DNA from: Chryseobacterium nepalense | Lineage (GTDB): Bacteria; Bacteroidota; Bacteroidia; Flavobacteriales; Weeksellaceae | Reading direction: 5' to 3' | Length of the DNA: 64,000 nt | Assembly (NCBI RefSeq): GCF_023195755.1 | Contig: NZ_CP096203.1 | Coordinates: 434,001-498,000, forward strand | Part shown: one piece after another, positions 60,791 through 64,000 of the stretch | How the letters are laid out: every line of letters starts with the position of its first letter | Numbering within the stretch: position 1 is the first letter of the stretch | Translations under genes and position numbers: made by a program | Notes under the pieces: generated by a model | What the model was told of the DNA's origin: nothing | The model's input: only the letters and a program-made list of their open reading frames with translations | The model's database searches: none

Positions 60791-60803
60791 TCTCAATTTG
60801 AGA
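60791..60803. promoter_or_regulatory. palindrome upstream of susC-like gene
   Basis: TCTCAATTTGAGA is a 6-bp inverted repeat about one base, 20 bases before ATG60823, and contains TCAATTTG, one base off the -7 consensus. Position and symmetry make it a candidate operator or promoter for the NUDIX regulator; this is inference. Confidence 0.3.
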
Positions 60804-60822
60804 ATTAAAAAACTAACTGTAT

Positions 60823-63732
60823 ATGAATGTAAGAATATCTAGAAGTTTGGGAATGGTTGCAGTGCTTTATTTTACTGCCAATTTCAATGCCCAGAACACA
60901 AAGAATGACACCCTCGAGAAAGAGCAGAAAATCGAAGAGGTTGTAATGATCGGTTATGGAACTCAGAAGAAGAGTAATGTTACCGGTGCTATTTCAAGTA
61001 TCAAGGCAAGTGATATCGAAAATGCTCCTGCTGCGGGCCGACCGGAGCAGGTTTTGCAAGGTAGGGCAGCGGGTGTCTCTGTAATTTCAAATTCAGGACA
61101 GCCTGGAAGTGCCCCTACTATACGTGTCCGTGGAATTACAAGTTTTGGAGCGGGAAGTAACGATCCTTTGTGGGTTGTTGATGGTATCGTAGTAGATAAT
61201 ATCGGCTGGCTAAACCAATCTGACATTGAAGGAATGGAAATTCTAAAAGATGGTGCTTCGGCGGCAATCTATGGTGTTTCTGCAGCAAAAGGGGTCGTAT
61301 TAATCACTACAAAGAAAGGTGCCAAAGGAAGAATGAATATTTCCTATAATGGTTTTTTTGGAGTAGGAAACGCTGCTAGAAAGCTGGATTTATTAAATGC
61401 AAGTCAATACGCTACCATTATGAATGAGGCGAATGCCAATGATGGGCGCGCACCGATGTTTTCTAATCCTGGATCTTTAGGTGTAGGAAGTGACTGGCAA
61501 AAACAAATTTTCAATTCTGCACAGCGTCAATCACATGAGTTCAGTCTTAACGGAGGTAATGATAAATCTACTTTTTATACCTCATTTGGATACTATGATC
61601 AAGAGGGTATTGTATTAAGAGATATTTCAAATTACAAAAGAATAAACGCAAGATTTAATTCAACACATAAAGTATTTAACTTCTTAACAATAGGTCAGAC
61701 TTTTGCATACACCCATGTAAAAGCGCAAGGAATTAGTGATAATAATGAATTTGGAGGTCCTTTAAGTTCAGCAATCAACCTTGATCCTACAACACCTGTA
61801 GTTGTTACGAATGTTGCAAGCCAGCCATTTCCTAGTGATTATACAAATAATGCCAATATTATAAGAGATCCAAATGGTAATCCATATGGGATTTCACATT
61901 ATGTGAGTAAAGAGATGACAAATCCTTTAGCATTTCAGGAAACTCAGAGAGGCAGATACAGATGGTCTGATGATATTGTTGCCAATATATTCGGCGACCT
62001 GAAAATCAATAAGAATTTCAATTTTAAATCAAGTGTAAATGGTAAGTTAGCTTACTGGGGAAATCAGGCATTTACTCCTAAATCTTACTTAAGCTCTGCT
62101 AATTCAAATTCTACAAACAGTTTATTCCGGGAGATTCAGAAAAAGTTTGAATGGAATACCGAAAATACCCTTACATACCAAAACAGATTTGGCTTACATA
62201 ACTTAAATGTGTTATTGGGGCAAGGATATTATGAATATAACATTTCTTACGGACAAAATACAACATATAAAAATCTTCCAACAAATGACTGGCAGGAAGC
62301 ATCTTTCAATTTTGATATTGCGCCAACCGATAAAACATCAAATGCCTGGGACGGAAAGCAGACACACAAGGCTTCTTATTTTGCTAGGGTAGTTTATGAC
62401 TATGATAACAGATATCTTTTCACAGGAACTGTTCGTAGAGACGGATCATCAAAATTCGGAAGAAATAATCACTGGGGAACATTCCCTGCAATGTCCTTGG
62501 GATGGAATGTATCTAATGAAAGTTTCTGGCCGCAAAATAATGTATTAAACAGCCTGAAACTAAGAGGTGGATATGGTGTATTAGGAAATGATGCTATTTC
62601 TGATTTCCAATTTGCAAACTTCCTGGTTGCGGGAAGTAATTATACTTTTGGTGATAATATTATCCATATTGGTTATGCTCCAAGCACTCTGGAAAATCCG
62701 GATTTGAAATGGGAAAGAACTTCTCAATTTAATATTGCTGCAGATCTTAAACTGTTTAGAAACTTCGACCTAAGTGTTGATGTTTACCGAAAAAAAAGCA
62801 CAGATATCTTAAGGCAGGTTGAAGTTCCTGGTTATCTGGGATTAATAAATAATCCTTGGAGAAATATTGGGGATATGAACAACGATGGTATTGAAGTTAC
62901 TTTGGGATATAAGAAAAACTGGGGCGATTTCGGAATTTCTGCAAATGGTAATTTCTCTTATCTAAAGAATGAGATTACAAGGCTTGAAGGAGGAAAAGAG
63001 TATGTTAATTTTGCTTCATTCCAAACTCTAGGAACTGTTTCAAGATTAGAGGTAGGTCAGTCTTACGGTTCTTTCTATGGATATCAGAATTTAGGAATAT
63101 TCCAGAATCAGGCAGAAATTGATGCTTATACAAACTCAAACGGAGGATTAATTCAGGCTAATGCAAAACCTGGAGATTTTAAGAGATTAGACGCCAACGG
63201 AGATGGTAAAATAGATGAGAATGATTATGTAAATCTCGGAAATTCTGTACCAAAATATACTTTTGGGTTTACTTTAAATATGAATTACAAAAACTTTGAC
63301 CTTATGGTATTTGCACAGGGACAGGCAGGAAATAAAATTTTTCAGGGTTTAAGAAGGCTTGATATTCCTGAAGCTAATTATCAAACAGCAATTCTTGATC
63401 GTTGGACGGGTGAAGGTACATCCAATACAATTGCAAGACTTACAAAAGATGATCCTAACCAAAATTATACAAGAATGTCTGATTATTATCTTCAAAAAGG
63501 AGATTATCTTCGTTTAAAATTAGTTCAGATAGGATATACACTTTCTAAAGATGCCGCAAAAACTATTGGTGCTTCTAAAATACGATTTTATGTAACAGCA
63601 GAAAACTTAGTGACATTTACAAAATATACAGGTTACGATCCTGAAATTGCAGGAGGAGATACATTTGGTATTGACAGAGCTTATTATCCACAGGCCAGAA
63701 CGTTTCTTTTTGGTGCTAATGTTCAATTTTAA
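60823..63732 (+). CDS. SusC/RagA family TonB-linked outer membrane protein
   Basis: A 969-residue TonB-dependent receptor. The signal peptide (about 1-23) leads directly to a TonB box IEEVVMIGYGTQ (about 37-48), then the plug domain with IRVRGITSFG, DPLWVVDGIVVDN, MEILKDGASAAIYGVSAAKGVVLITTKKG, and a beta barrel to the end, closing ARTFLFGANVQF. It lacks the usual N-terminal carboxypeptidase-regulatory-like domain. It imports glycan oligosaccharides in complex with SusD, which follows after 10 bases. Confidence 0.95.
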   Translation: MNVRISRSLGMVAVLYFTANFNAQNTKNDTLEKEQKIEEVVMIGYGTQKKSNVTGAISSIKASDIENAPAAGRPEQVLQGRAAGVSVISNSGQPGSAPTIRVRGITSFGAGSNDPLWVVDGIVVDNIGWLNQSDIEGMEILKDGASAAIYGVSAAKGVVLITTKKGAKGRMNISYNGFFGVGNAARKLDLLNASQYATIMNEANANDGRAPMFSNPGSLGVGSDWQKQIFNSAQRQSHEFSLNGGNDKSTFYTSFGYYDQEGIVLRDISNYKRINARFNSTHKVFNFLTIGQTFAYTHVKAQGISDNNEFGGPLSSAINLDPTTPVVVTNVASQPFPSDYTNNANIIRDPNGNPYGISHYVSKEMTNPLAFQETQRGRYRWSDDIVANIFGDLKINKNFNFKSSVNGKLAYWGNQAFTPKSYLSSANSNSTNSLFREIQKKFEWNTENTLTYQNRFGLHNLNVLLGQGYYEYNISYGQNTTYKNLPTNDWQEASFNFDIAPTDKTSNAWDGKQTHKASYFARVVYDYDNRYLFTGTVRRDGSSKFGRNNHWGTFPAMSLGWNVSNESFWPQNNVLNSLKLRGGYGVLGNDAISDFQFANFLVAGSNYTFGDNIIHIGYAPSTLENPDLKWERTSQFNIAADLKLFRNFDLSVDVYRKKSTDILRQVEVPGYLGLINNPWRNIGDMNNDGIEVTLGYKKNWGDFGISANGNFSYLKNEITRLEGGKEYVNFASFQTLGTVSRLEVGQSYGSFYGYQNLGIFQNQAEIDAYTNSNGGLIQANAKPGDFKRLDANGDGKIDENDYVNLGNSVPKYTFGFTLNMNYKNFDLMVFAQGQAGNKIFQGLRRLDIPEANYQTAILDRWTGEGTSNTIARLTKDDPNQNYTRMSDYYLQKGDYLRLKLVQIGYTLSKDAAKTIGASKIRFYVTAENLVTFTKYTGYDPEIAGGDTFGIDRAYYPQARTFLFGANVQF

Positions 63733-63742
63733 TTAAAGAAAA

Positions 63743-64000
63743 ATGAAAAATAAAAGATTTATATATAAAAGTGTTTCTGTATTAATGCTTGCAGGAATTG
63801 GCTTAGGATCAATTTCTTGTAATAATAGTAATCTTGAAGATGTTCAGAATACTGGAACTTTTGATTCAAGCAACTATTTTCAGAACGAAGAACAATCATA
63901 TTCCGGACTTATAGCTACTTACGATATGCTAAGAAAATATTCCGGCGGATTCGAGAATATGGTAACATTTTTTAATGGAGCTTCGGACGATTTCTACTCA
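63743..64000 (+). CDS. SusD/RagB family lipoprotein (3' end outside window)
   Basis: 86 codons visible. The signal peptide ends in GSISC with lipidated Cys26, followed by the SusD-like N-terminal TPR region (NYFQNEEQSYSGLIATYDMLRKY). Cut by the window edge. As the partner of the SusC-type receptor, it should be a surface glycan-binding lipoprotein. Confidence 0.9.
   Translation, partial: MKNKRFIYKSVSVLMLAGIGLGSISCNNSNLEDVQNTGTFDSSNYFQNEEQSYSGLIATYDMLRKYSGGFENMVTFFNGASDDFYS

Overview
The window looks like chromosome of a flavobacterium close to Chryseobacterium (Bacteroidota, Weeksellaceae). The evidence is low GC throughout, start sites without strong Shine-Dalgarno sequences, several promoters with the Bacteroidota -7 box TAnnTTTG, and Bacteroidota-specific families: a T9SS type A sorting domain, a GldI-like lipoprotein, a GLPGLI protein, SusC/SusD, GH97 and DUF6952-like. 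No phage, plasmid, rRNA or CRISPR array is visible. The only RNA gene found is tRNA-Ser(TGA) at 7581-7667.

Layout. 1-3.9 kb: small unknown proteins, a membrane-tethered SDR and a 599-residue protein of unknown function that may be a TIM-barrel enzyme. 4.0-7.7 kb: a patatin-like phospholipase with a small membrane protein, next to tRNA-Ser. 7.8-18.2 kb: signalling and stress genes, namely single-domain response regulators, a Fur-type repressor, exonuclease III, an AAG glycosylase, a Crp/Fnr regulator, a cyanophycinase-like gene with an apparent one-base frameshift, and a LOV-domain (blue-light) histidine kinase with its own receiver, followed by a three-PAS kinase. 18.3-27.4 kb: a GH97 glucosidase, a Tat-exported SDR, an ergothioneine operon (egtD-egtB-DUF4385), mnmD and ilvE. 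27.4-28.0 kb: intergenic repeat elements, including a near-perfect 47-bp palindrome. 28.1-34.9 kb: two lipoprotein peptidyl-prolyl isomerases, a T9SS-secreted FG-GAP protein, a TcmP/DUF5131 two-gene cassette and a retropepsin-like protease.

34.9-36.3 kb is a non-coding repeat region: three tandem copies of a unit of about 407 bp, then four copies of a 42-bp GC-rich unit. 36.4-39.9 kb carries two M28 peptidase paralogues, the second of which has lost a zinc-ligand His and the catalytic Glu. 39.9-43.8 kb is a serine-biosynthesis cluster (serC, serA, DUF1015) with a 2[4Fe-4S] ferredoxin. 43.9-57.3 kb is mostly housekeeping: a LuxC-like acyl-CoA reductase, BI-1, a peroxiredoxin-thioredoxin operon, an M16 protease, an aspartate aminotransferase, rsmG and an AddB-like PD-(D/E)XK nuclease. 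57.3-64 kb has a glutaryl-CoA dehydrogenase-like gene and then the start of a glycan-uptake locus: NUDIX-type regulator, MFS transporter, SusC, and SusD cut by the window edge.

The most unusual items are the LOV kinase/receiver pair, the TcmP/DUF5131 cassette, the degenerate M28 paralogue, the tandem repeats at 35-36.3 kb, the frameshift in the cyanophycinase-like gene and the DUF1015-serA-serC association. All family calls come from reading motifs; no database search was run.
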